A stretch of 12,847 nt of DNA from Paracoccaceae bacterium (GTDB taxonomy: Bacteria; Pseudomonadota; Alphaproteobacteria; Rhodobacterales; Rhodobacteraceae), in contig WFPZ01000097.1 in the NCBI GenBank assembly GCA_015487335.1, positions 1 to 12,847 of the forward strand, read 5' to 3'. The translations under genes and the position numbers were made by a program. Every line of letters starts with the position of its first letter. Position 1 is the stretch's first letter. Below the pieces are notes generated by a model that was not told where the DNA came from, made no database searches, and saw nothing but the letters and a program-made list of their open reading frames with translations. This document shows positions 1-6,153 of the stretch, piece after piece.

Positions 1-2
1 AA

Positions 3-101
3 TTCCGCCGCATCTACACGGCCGTGAAACGCGACGAGATCGCCCGGATCTCCACCCTGATCACCCCGGCCGAGTACAAGTACTACCTCAGCCGTCTGTA
101 A
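3..101 (+). CDS. Glutamine synthetase-family protein, C-terminal end (partial)
   Basis: Only the last 32 residues and the TAA stop are inside the window; the gene begins to the left. The visible tail reads through RRIYTAVKRDEIARIS and TPAEYKYYLSRL, which matches the end of GS-family enzymes, where a KRDEI segment and a final P-x-E-Y-x-x-Y-L element are usual. The family joins ammonia or an amine to the gamma-carboxyl of glutamate using ATP. The following DAO-type oxidoreductase starts 8 bases downstream, and an amidotransferase follows that, so a gamma-glutamyl-amine ligase (PuuA/GlnT-like) is more likely than the housekeeping GlnA. The substrate cannot be told from this fragment. Confidence 0.8.
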   Translation, partial: FRRIYTAVKRDEIARISTLITPAEYKYYLSRL

Positions 102-109
102 CCTGGCCC

Positions 110-1456
110 ATGCAGCGCATCTACGAACCCCCTGCCTACGGGCCCGCCTCTCGTCAGGAGTGTTTCTGGCCCGCCACCGTGGGCAGGCCGGCAGCCCGCC
201 CCGCCCTCGAAGGCGCGGCCCGCGCCGAGTTCGCCGTCATCGGCGCGGGCTACACCGGGCTGTCGGCGGCGCTGCACCTGGCGCGCGATCACGGCGCGGA
301 TGTGGCGGTGCTGGAGGCCGAAGAGCCGGGCTGGGGCGCCTCGGGGCGCAACGGCGGCTTCTGCTGCCTGGGCGGGGCCAAGGCCAGCCACGCCCGGCTG
401 CTGGCCCGCCATGGCGAGGCCGACACCGCCGAATATCACCGCGCCGAACGCGCCGCCATCGACCTGGTGGCCGAGCTGCTGGCCCGCCATTGCATAAGGG
501 CCGATACCCACTCGGCGGGCGAGACCATCCTCGCCCACCGCCCCGGCGCCATGGCCGGGCTGCGCCGCGAAGCCGAGGCGATGGGGCGGATCCACGGCGT
601 GAAACCGGTGCTGGTGCCCCGCGAGGAACTGGCCGCCCACGGCATGGACGGGCCGCATTTTCACGGCGCGTTGACCGTGCCCATCGGCTTTGCCCTCAAT
701 CCGCTGAAATACGCCCTCGGGCTGGCGCGCGCCGCCGAAGAGGCCGGGGCGCGGGTCTTCGCCCGCTCGCCGGTAACGGCCATTTCGCGCGAGCCGGGCG
801 GCGGCTTTCGCCTGACATGCGCGAAAGGCACCCTTCGCGCCCGCCGGCTGCTGCTGGCCACCAACGGCTACAGCAGCGACGACCTGCCCCCGTGGATGGC
901 CGCGCGCTACCTGCCGGCCCAGTCCAACGTCATCGTCACCCGCCCGCTGAAAAGGGCGGAACTGGCCGCCCAGGGCTGGACGACCGCCCAGATGGCCTAT
1001 GACACCCGCCACCTGCTGCATTACTTCCGCCTGATGCCCGATGGCCGCTTCCTGTTCGGGATGCGCGGCGGGGTGCGCGCCAGCCCCCCGGCGCTGGCCG
1101 CCATGCGTCGCCGCCTGAAGGCCGACTTCGCGCGCCTGTTTCCCGCCTGGGCCGATGTCGAGGTAACGCATTTCTGGGCCGGTCTGATCTGCCTGCGCCC
1201 CGAGCTCACGCCATATGCCGGCCCCATCGGCGACTGGCCCGACGCCTGGGCCGCCTTCGCCTATCACGGCAACGGGGTGGCCATGGGCACCCATTGCGGC
1301 GCGCTGCTGGCCGATCTGGCCACCGGACGAAAGGGCGCTCGCCCCTTTCCCGCCTTGATGAGAAAACCACCCCGCCGCTTTCCCTTCGGCCGCTGGCGGC
1401 GCATCCTTCTGCCCGCCGCCTATGCCTGGTACGGCCTTCAGGACCGAGGACCTTGA
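110..1456 (+). CDS. FAD-dependent amine oxidoreductase, DAO family (gamma-glutamylputrescine oxidase-like)
   Basis: The protein has 448 residues. After a short N-terminal arm it carries the dinucleotide-binding fold of the DAO family: G45-x-G47-x-x-G50 in VIGAGYTGLSAALHLA, then E69 at the end of the second strand (VAVLEAE) to bind the ribose of FAD, then the GASGRNGG element at 76-83. A C-terminal YHGNGVAMGTHCG motif is the usual second FAD contact. Known relatives such as PuuB oxidise a gamma-glutamylated amine to an aldehyde, releasing ammonia and H2O2. The start lies 8 bases after the upstream glutamine synthetase stop with only a weak ribosome site, and the stop is 1 base before the next ATG, so the three genes look like one operon. 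The family call is firm; the exact substrate is inference from neighbours. Confidence 0.88.
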   Translation: MQRIYEPPAYGPASRQECFWPATVGRPAARPALEGAARAEFAVIGAGYTGLSAALHLARDHGADVAVLEAEEPGWGASGRNGGFCCLGGAKASHARLLARHGEADTAEYHRAERAAIDLVAELLARHCIRADTHSAGETILAHRPGAMAGLRREAEAMGRIHGVKPVLVPREELAAHGMDGPHFHGALTVPIGFALNPLKYALGLARAAEEAGARVFARSPVTAISREPGGGFRLTCAKGTLRARRLLLATNGYSSDDLPPWMAARYLPAQSNVIVTRPLKRAELAAQGWTTAQMAYDTRHLLHYFRLMPDGRFLFGMRGGVRASPPALAAMRRRLKADFARLFPAWADVEVTHFWAGLICLRPELTPYAGPIGDWPDAWAAFAYHGNGVAMGTHCGALLADLATGRKGARPFPALMRKPPRRFPFGRWRRILLPAAYAWYGLQDRGP

Positions 1457-1457
1457 A

Positions 1458-2174
1458 ATGACCGCGAAGACACTGACCATCGGCATTCTGGAAACCGGCC
1501 GCCCTCCCGAGGCCCTGGCCGCCGAGCATGGCGACTATCCGGCGATGGTGGCCCGGTGGCTGGCCCCGCTGGAGGCCGGATTCCGCACCCACGCCGTGCT
1601 CGACAACGCCTTCCCGGACAGCCCGGACGAATGCGACCTGTGGGTGATCACCGGTTCGCGTTTCGCCGTCTACGAAGACCACCCCTGGATCGCGCCGCTG
1701 GAAGACTTCATCCGCACCTGCCGTAAGGCCGGCAGGCGGATGATCGGGATCTGCTTCGGCCATCAGATCATCGCCCAGGCTCTGGGCGGGCGGGTGGCGA
1801 AATCGGACAAGGGCTGGGGGCTGGGGGTGCATGACTATGAGCCCTGCGACTGGCCCGAGGCGCTCGGCCCCGCGCCGAGGCGCATCTCGCTGCAGGCGTA
1901 CCACCAGGACCAGGTGGAAGAGCTGCCCGAGGGCGCCCGGCGCATCGCGCGCTCGGACTTCTGCGAGAACGCCGCCGTCTGGTACCCCGGCTTCGCGCTC
2001 ACCGTGCAGGGCCATCCGGAGTTTTCCCGGGCCTATGCCAGCGCCCTTCTGCAAAGCCGCCGCGGCACGGGGCTGACCCCGCAAGAGGCCGACCGGGGCC
2101 TGGCCACGATGGACAGAAGGCCCAACCCCGAGGCGCTGGCCGAACTCATCCGCACCGGCCTGCACCGGCTGTAG
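1458..2174 (+). CDS. Class I glutamine amidotransferase-like hydrolase
   Basis: The protein has 238 residues with a single class I GATase domain. The catalytic triad is visible: nucleophile C99 in GICFGHQ, then H186 and E188 in GHPEF. There is no synthetase domain, so it acts as a free-standing amidotransferase or gamma-glutamyl hydrolase. Beside a glutamine synthetase-like gene and a DAO oxidoreductase, the likely job is to cleave a gamma-glutamyl bond at the end of an amine-degradation route, as PuuD does; sequence style is closer to the GMP synthase GATase group (COG0518) than to the PuuD family, so this is inference. I chose ATG 1458 because GAGGA lies 7 bases upstream and it follows the previous stop by 1 base. 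An in-frame ATG at 1422 would overlap the upstream gene and adds residues without family character. Confidence 0.87.
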   Translation: MTAKTLTIGILETGRPPEALAAEHGDYPAMVARWLAPLEAGFRTHAVLDNAFPDSPDECDLWVITGSRFAVYEDHPWIAPLEDFIRTCRKAGRRMIGICFGHQIIAQALGGRVAKSDKGWGLGVHDYEPCDWPEALGPAPRRISLQAYHQDQVEELPEGARRIARSDFCENAAVWYPGFALTVQGHPEFSRAYASALLQSRRGTGLTPQEADRGLATMDRRPNPEALAELIRTGLHRL

Positions 2175-2187
2175 AGCCCGGCAGAGC

Positions 2188-2286
2188 TCAGTCGGTGATC
2201 GCCCGGGGCGTCTTGAGCAGCCCGCGCAAGAACATCGGCGCCTCAAAGCCCGCCACCCGTGCCGCATGGGCGGCGGATTTCGACAT
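2188..2286 (-). CDS. Candidate small protein, 32 residues, unrecognised
   Basis: A complete ATG-to-TGA reading frame lies on the minus strand in the gap between the amidotransferase and the glutamate synthase-like gene. The product begins MSKSAAHAARVAG and ends FLRGLLKTPRAITD. It is basic and alanine-rich, with a short amphipathic stretch near FLRGLL. Third codon positions are mostly G or C, as in neighbouring genes, but in such GC-rich DNA this is weak support. A GGAAGGA stretch lies about 13 bases upstream of the ATG, farther than ideal. It would be transcribed divergently from the glutamate synthase-like gene. I do not recognise a family; it could also be a chance frame or a relic of a longer gene. 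Confidence 0.4.
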   Translation of the reverse strand: MSKSAAHAARVAGFEAPMFLRGLLKTPRAITD

Positions 2287-2351
2287 TCCGATTGAAAATT
2301 CCTTCCGAAACCCGCCTAGATGGGCCCGAATAATGCCCCGGCCACAAGGAT

Positions 2352-3950
2352 ATGCAGGTGCAGCGTTTCGGTTTTTTCGCCCTGATGGCGCTCCTCGCCG
2401 CAGCTTCCGCGGCCGGGGTGGCCTGGACGGGCTGGTTCTGGCTGCCCCTGGCCGTCTTCGGTTCGCTCAGCGGACTGGGCCTTTACGACCTGATCCAGAA
2501 GAAACATGCCATCCTGCGCAACTACCCGATTCTGGGTCACATGCGCTTTCTGTTCGAAGGCGTGCGCCCGGAAATCCGGCAATACCTGATCGAGAGCGAC
2601 CAGGACGAAGAGCCCTTCAGCCGCGACGAGCGCTCCATCGTCTACCAGCGTGCCAAGGGGGTGGAAGACAAGCGCCCCTTCGGCACCCGCCAGCGGGTCT
2701 ACGATCCCGGCTATGCCTGGCTGACCCATTCGATCAACCCGGTGGAAATCGAGGACACCGACTTTCGCACCACCATCGGCGGCCCCGAGTGCCGCCAGCC
2801 CTATGCCGCCTCGCTCTACAACATCTCGGCCATGAGCTTCGGGGCGCTGTCGGGCAATGCCATCCTGGCGTTGAACATCGGGGCGCGGAAGGGGGGCTTT
2901 GCCCATGACACCGGCGAGGGCGGCATCAGCCGCTACCACCGTCAGGGCGGCGGAGACCTGATCTACGAGATCGGCTCGGGCTACTACGGCTGCCGCAGGC
3001 CCGACGGCGGCTTCGACGCGGAAAAATTCGCCGAACAGGCCGCCGACCCGCAGGTCAGGATGATCGAACTGAAGCTCAGCCAGGGGGCCAAGCCGGGCCA
3101 CGGGGGAATGCTGCCGGCCGCCAAGGTCACCGCCGAGATCGCCGAGGCGCGCGGCGTGCCCATGGGGCGCGACTGCATCTCGCCGCCCCGCCACAGCGCC
3201 TTTTCCACTCCGCTGGAGATGATGGAGTTCATCGCCCTGCTGCGCGAGAAATCCGGCGGCAAGCCGGTGGGGTTCAAGCTCTGCGTCGGTCATCGCCGAG
3301 AGTTCATGTGCCTGGTGAAGGCGATGCTGCAGACCGGCATCGTGCCCGATTTCATCGTCGTGGACGGCAAGGAGGGCGGCACCGGCGCCGCCCCCCTGGA
3401 ATTTGCCGATCACGTGGGCATGCCGCTGGTCGAGGGGCTCAGCTTCGTGCACAACACCCTGCGGGGGGCGGGCCTGCGCGGGCAGGTGAAGATCGGCGCC
3501 TCGGGCAAGCTGATCACCGCCTTCGATATCGCCCGGGCTCTGGCGCTGGGGGCCGACTGGGCCAATTCGGCGCGCGGCTTCATGTTCGCCATCGGCTGCA
3601 TCCAGGCTCAGGCCTGCCACACCAACACCTGCCCGGTGGGTGTCGCCACCCAGGACAGGCTGCGCCAGCGCGCCCTGGTGGTGCCCGACAAAGCCGAGCG
3701 GGTGGCCCGCTTCCACGCCAACACCCTGCGCGCACTCGGAGAAATGACCGGAGCCGCCGGCCTTTCCCACCCCAGCGACTTTCTGCCGCGCCACTTGCTG
3801 ATGCGTGGACGTTTCGGCGAGATGATCACCGGCGACGAGGCCCATCCCTACCTGCCCGAGGGCTTCCTGCTGGAGGGATGGGAAGACCCTCACGGCTATC
3901 TTGCGCGCTGGAACCGGGCCAGCCCCGACGCCTTCGCCCCCTTCGATTGA
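2352..3950 (+). CDS. Membrane-anchored FMN-binding glutamate synthase-like protein
   Basis: The protein has up to 532 residues. Residues about 6-45 form one or two hydrophobic segments, followed by the FMN-binding glutamate synthase domain (Glu_synthase, COG0069). Visible hallmarks are DGKEGGTGAAPLEF from residue 338, KIGASGKL, and C416-x5-C422-x4-C427 in GCIQAQACHTNTCPVG, which matches the 3Fe-4S ligand pattern of glutamate synthases. The glutaminase domain of full GltB is missing and no GltD gene is near, so ammonia source, electron donor and true reaction are open; such stand-alone proteins are common but poorly characterised. Start: AAGGA at 2346-2350 is only 1 base from ATG 2352 but 7 bases from the in-frame GTG at 2358, so the GTG may be the true start. 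Neighbours fit glutamate/amine nitrogen handling. Confidence 0.88.
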   Translation: MQVQRFGFFALMALLAAASAAGVAWTGWFWLPLAVFGSLSGLGLYDLIQKKHAILRNYPILGHMRFLFEGVRPEIRQYLIESDQDEEPFSRDERSIVYQRAKGVEDKRPFGTRQRVYDPGYAWLTHSINPVEIEDTDFRTTIGGPECRQPYAASLYNISAMSFGALSGNAILALNIGARKGGFAHDTGEGGISRYHRQGGGDLIYEIGSGYYGCRRPDGGFDAEKFAEQAADPQVRMIELKLSQGAKPGHGGMLPAAKVTAEIAEARGVPMGRDCISPPRHSAFSTPLEMMEFIALLREKSGGKPVGFKLCVGHRREFMCLVKAMLQTGIVPDFIVVDGKEGGTGAAPLEFADHVGMPLVEGLSFVHNTLRGAGLRGQVKIGASGKLITAFDIARALALGADWANSARGFMFAIGCIQAQACHTNTCPVGVATQDRLRQRALVVPDKAERVARFHANTLRALGEMTGAAGLSHPSDFLPRHLLMRGRFGEMITGDEAHPYLPEGFLLEGWEDPHGYLARWNRASPDAFAPFD

Positions 3951-3952
3951 CA

Positions 3953-4048
3953 GGCCGCCGAAAACCCGCCCGCGTCTCTTCACACCGCGGCCCCCGCCCG
4001 CGTGGGCAGCTTGTCTCCCTCCCGCCTCGTGGGCCGTTTTCGGCGGCC
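3953..4048. repeat. Inverted repeat between convergent genes, possible bidirectional terminator
   Basis: A perfect 13-base inverted repeat (GGCCGCCGAAAAC at 3953-3965 and its complement at 4036-4048) brackets a 70-base spacer. It begins 2 bases after the glutamate synthase-like stop and ends 17 bases before the stop of the convergent sugar transferase gene. A smaller hairpin competes with it: GGGCCG at 4031-4036 with CGGCCC at 4044-4049 and a 7-base loop. Inside the spacer an 11-base direct repeat (CCCGCCCGCGT) occurs at 3965-3975 and 3993-4003. No T-run follows either stem, so it is not a textbook intrinsic terminator, although its place between convergent genes fits a role in ending transcription. 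Confidence 0.45.
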
Positions 4049-4065
4049 CGCAAGGACCGGAGAGC

Positions 4066-4764
4066 CTACCTGCCCCCGGCCCGGGCCAGCACCACCAGCG
4101 TTCTGAGAAGGATCGTCAGATCCAGCCAGGGCGAGAGGTTGCGCGCATAGGCATCGTCGAAACAGACCCTGTCGCGAAACGGCCCCCCGCTGCGCGCCTC
4201 CACCTGCCACAGCCCCGAGATGCCGGGCCGCAGCCGGTAGTAGCCGCCGGCCCCGGGCTGGGCATCGTAGAGCGCACGCTGCGAAGGCGTGAAGGGGCGC
4301 GGGCCGATCAGGCTCATCTGCCCCAGAGCCACGTTCCACAGCTGGGGAAGCTCGTCGATGCTGAACCGGCGCAGCCAGCGGCCGATGCGGGTGATGCGAG
4401 GGTCATGGGTCAGCTTCTGCGCCTCGGCCCATTCGCGCGCCAGTGCCGGATCACGGCGCAGCAGATCGTCCAGCGCGCGCTCGGCCTGAGGCACCATGGT
4501 GCGGATCTTCCAGCAGCGGAACACCACGCCATTGCGCCCCACCCGCGGCTGGCCGTAGATCGGCGCGCCCCCGTCGAGCCGGACCAGCAGGCAGGCCACG
4601 GCGATCAGCGGCAGCGCCAGGGGCGCAAGCAGCGCCACCAGCACCAGGTCGGCCAGCCGCTTGCCGAAACCGGCATAGATCTCGCGCCCCCGCGCAGAAG
4701 GAACGGCGGCGCGGGGCCGAGCCTCCCGCGACATGAAATTCAGGGTTCTGGCACCTGTCGGCAT
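4066..4764 (-). CDS. ExoY-like sugar transferase (polyprenyl-phosphate phosphoglycosyltransferase)
   Basis: The protein has 232 residues, the usual size for single-domain ExoY/WbaP-catalytic proteins (Bac_transf family). It transfers a sugar-1-phosphate from a nucleotide sugar to undecaprenyl phosphate, starting the repeat unit at the inner membrane. Visible features in order: KRLAD at 35-39, a hydrophobic re-entrant membrane helix at about 38-61 with P48 and P52, the PIYGQPRVGRNG block at 68-79, KIRTM at 86-90, the catalytic D137-E138 pair in FSIDELPQLWNV, and SLIGPRP at 151-157. I chose ATG 4764 because GAGG sits 6 bases upstream; the open frame runs back to 4893 but that extension crosses the promoter box and a G-run. 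It opens the EPS locus and is divergent from the exported ClpP-like gene. Confidence 0.93.
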   Translation of the reverse strand: MPTGARTLNFMSREARPRAAVPSARGREIYAGFGKRLADLVLVALLAPLALPLIAVACLLVRLDGGAPIYGQPRVGRNGVVFRCWKIRTMVPQAERALDDLLRRDPALAREWAEAQKLTHDPRITRIGRWLRRFSIDELPQLWNVALGQMSLIGPRPFTPSQRALYDAQPGAGGYYRLRPGISGLWQVEARSGGPFRDRVCFDDAYARNLSPWLDLTILLRTLVVLARAGGR

Positions 4765-4780
4765 GGGCACCTCACGTTGA

Positions 4781-4797
4781 CCGGCAATTCCTGCCGG
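4781..4797 (-). other. Small hairpin in the leader of the ExoY-like gene
   Basis: CCGGCA at 4781-4786 pairs with TGCCGG at 4792-4797 around a 5-base loop. It lies 16 bases upstream of the ATG of the sugar transferase, just before its GAGG ribosome site, so it would be in the mRNA leader. A role in translation control or mRNA stability is possible, but a 6-base GC stem is not rare in DNA of this composition. Confidence 0.3.
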
Positions 4798-4820
4798 GCC
4801 AGAATGGGGGGGGAGCGTGG

Positions 4821-4835
4821 TTAATTTTTCTTTAA
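4821..4835 (-). promoter_or_regulatory. CtrA-type box upstream of the ExoY-like gene
   Basis: On the minus strand the site reads TTAA-N7-TTAACC, with a spacer of AGAAAAA. This is the CtrA consensus with exact 7-base spacing. It is oriented toward the sugar transferase and lies 56 bases upstream of its ATG, in the AT-richest stretch of the window (4819-4860). The exported ClpP-like gene starts 168 bases away on the other side and may share it. Binding by CtrA is inferred from the motif, not shown. Confidence 0.65.
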
Positions 4836-4966
4836 TCTCGCGCAGAAAATTCTCTGAAAATCCGGGGGCCTTTTTTACGGCGCCGCCCGTCATCCGTGCC
4901 GGCCGGTAACCGAATCCTCATGGCTTTGCGCCCATCCTTCTCCCGGCTATGATGGCCAGGAGGGGT

Positions 4967-4984
4967 GCCGGCGCAAGCGCCGGC
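4967..4984 (+). other. Strong GC hairpin in the leader of the exported ClpP-like gene
   Basis: GCCGGCGC at 4967-4974 and GCGCCGGC at 4977-4984 form a perfect inverted repeat around AA; sterically about 7 pairs with a 4-base loop. It follows a purine-rich AGGAGGGG (4959-4965) and precedes the likely ribosome site GGGGTG (4992-4997) of the gene starting at 5004. No T-run follows, so an intrinsic terminator is unlikely; a leader structure affecting translation or stability fits better. Confidence 0.4.
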
Positions 4985-5003
4985 GGGACACGGGGTGAAT
5001 TTC

Positions 5004-5516
5004 ATGAAGGTGCGTCCGGCATGGTCCGGGCCCCTGCCATGGGGGGTGTGGCCACGCCATCTGCTGATCGTTGCGCTGGCCGCCGCCATGGCCGGGGCAC
5101 TGCCATCGGGCCCGGCCGCGGCCTCCAACCGGGCGCCGGCCCTGATCGTCGGGGACGACCGGGGCGGGCCGGTGCGGGCACGCGAGCGCAAGATCAGGCG
5201 GCTGATCCGCAACGGCAGCCGGGTAGAGATCCGGGGCAGCTACTGCCTGTCGGCCTGCACCATGTATCTCGCCGTTCGCAACCTGTGCGTTTCCCGCCGG
5301 ACGGTCTTCGGCTTTCACGGGCCTTCCTCGCCCCTTTACGGCATCGCCCTGCCGCCCGAGAGCTTCGAGCGCTGGTCCCGGCTGATCGCCGCCCACTATC
5401 CCGAACCCCTGCGCAGCTGGTATCTGCGCGAGGGGCGAAACCGCACGGTGGGGTTCTACTACCTGACCGGCGAACGGCTGATCGACATGGGCATCGAAGA
5501 GTGCCCCGCCCGCTGA
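5004..5516 (+). CDS. Exported protein with ClpP/crotonase-like (COG3904-type) features
   Basis: The product has 170 residues. The N-terminus has a long signal peptide: a basic start, a hydrophobic core at about 19-33 and a likely cleavage after PAAA near residue 40. The mature part contains EIRGSYCLSACTMYLAV, with C81, S83 and C85, followed by C95 and VFGFHGP with H105. This resembles predicted periplasmic ClpP-like proteins (COG3904), where the Ser in a C-x-S-A-C element and a later His are thought to be active residues. Activity here is not established, and a third catalytic residue is not evident. ATG 5004 is preferred because GGGGTG lies 6 bases upstream; an upstream in-frame GTG at 4965 lies just before the leader hairpin. 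It is divergent from the ExoY-like gene, so a link to EPS export or processing is inference. Confidence 0.7.
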   Translation: MKVRPAWSGPLPWGVWPRHLLIVALAAAMAGALPSGPAAASNRAPALIVGDDRGGPVRARERKIRRLIRNGSRVEIRGSYCLSACTMYLAVRNLCVSRRTVFGFHGPSSPLYGIALPPESFERWSRLIAAHYPEPLRSWYLREGRNRTVGFYYLTGERLIDMGIEECPAR

Positions 5517-5572
5517 GCGCGCCCCGCCCGGCGCCTCCCGAAACGGCGGAATCGCAGAATTCAGGCCGGAGC

Positions 5573-5995
5573 CTACGCCGGGCTGGCCGCGAACGGCGCG
5601 GAAAGATCATAAAGCGCCGCATCGCCGCGGCTGATCACCGCCGCGATTTCCCGAAATGCCCGGATCTGCCGCGGATCGGTGGAGTAGGCCGCCAGCCCAG
5701 CCATCGCCGCGGCCAGCGCCTGCAGCCGGGCGGCATCCGCGCCTGCCGCTTTCGCCCACTCGAACAGCATCGCGGCCAGCAGGGCCAGCTGCGAGTTCGC
5801 CTCCTCCGGCGAGGGAGCCTGACGGCGGATGCGCTCGGCCAGCGTGGCCACCGCCATGCGGCAATCGCCGATGCGGCAGGCCGCCTCCGCTTCGGCCGGA
5901 TCGAAGGCCAGCGGCTGAGCCCGCCCCGCCCCGACCAATGCAACGGTGATCAGCAATGAAACGGCAAGGACACCCCGAGAGCCGGACGGTTTCAT
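5573..5995 (-). CDS. Small secreted helical protein, unrecognised
   Basis: The product has 140 residues with a clear signal peptide: MKPSGSRG, a hydrophobic core at about 8-22, and a likely cut after GAGRA (residue 26). The mature protein is alanine-rich and predicted to be mainly helical, with two cysteines five residues apart (C40, C45) that may pair in the periplasm. I do not recognise a family. Start at 5995 is supported by GAGGAG 6 bases upstream; the frame stays open to 6025 but that part lacks signal character. It converges on the ClpP-like gene, with 56 bases between the two stops, and is divergent from the polymerase operon, sharing the TTAA-N7-TTAACC box 55 bases upstream. Its place suggests an accessory role in EPS assembly. 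Confidence 0.7.
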   Translation of the reverse strand: MKPSGSRGVLAVSLLITVALVGAGRAQPLAFDPAEAEAACRIGDCRMAVATLAERIRRQAPSPEEANSQLALLAAMLFEWAKAAGADAARLQALAAAMAGLAAYSTDPRQIRAFREIAAVISRGDAALYDLSAPFAASPA

Positions 5996-6050
5996 GCGCC
6001 GCTCCTCTTCTTCCTGCGCCTGCAACCTGTCCCTGAATGCCCCGGATTGA

Positions 6051-6065
6051 TTAATGCAATCTTAA
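6051..6065 (+). promoter_or_regulatory. CtrA-type box in the divergent gap before the polymerase operon
   Basis: The plus strand reads TTAA-N7-TTAACC with spacer TGCAATC, again with exact spacing. The TTAACC half points toward the operon that begins at 6145/6154, which starts 79-88 bases downstream. On the other side the small secreted protein starts 55 bases away, nearly the same distance as the box before the ExoY-like gene. Regulator assignment rests on the motif. Confidence 0.65.
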
Positions 6066-6153
6066 CCCTCTTCGTGAATTCACTGAGCCGAGGCGCAGAA
6101 TGCGCAAGGCCCGCGCCGGGCGGGTTCTGGTGGGAGGATAAGCCATTTTCCGA

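Noticed and set aside
83..1486. 467-codon open frame on the minus strand, opposite the DAO oxidoreductase
   Set aside because: Its product is a low-complexity Gly/Ala/Gln/Arg/His mix with no motif, as expected for an antisense shadow of a GC-rich gene; the plus frame has full FAD motifs.
2316..3983. 555-codon open frame on the minus strand, opposite the glutamate synthase-like gene
   Set aside because: Shadow frame without domain signals; the plus strand carries the FMN and 3Fe-4S motifs.
3901..4824. 307-codon plus-strand frame opposite the ExoY-like gene
   Set aside because: Antisense shadow; the minus strand has all sugar-transferase motifs.
4765..4893. Longer form of the ExoY-like protein starting at 4893
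   Set aside because: The extension crosses the CtrA-type box, the G-run and a leader hairpin; ATG 4764 has a good ribosome site and gives the normal family length.
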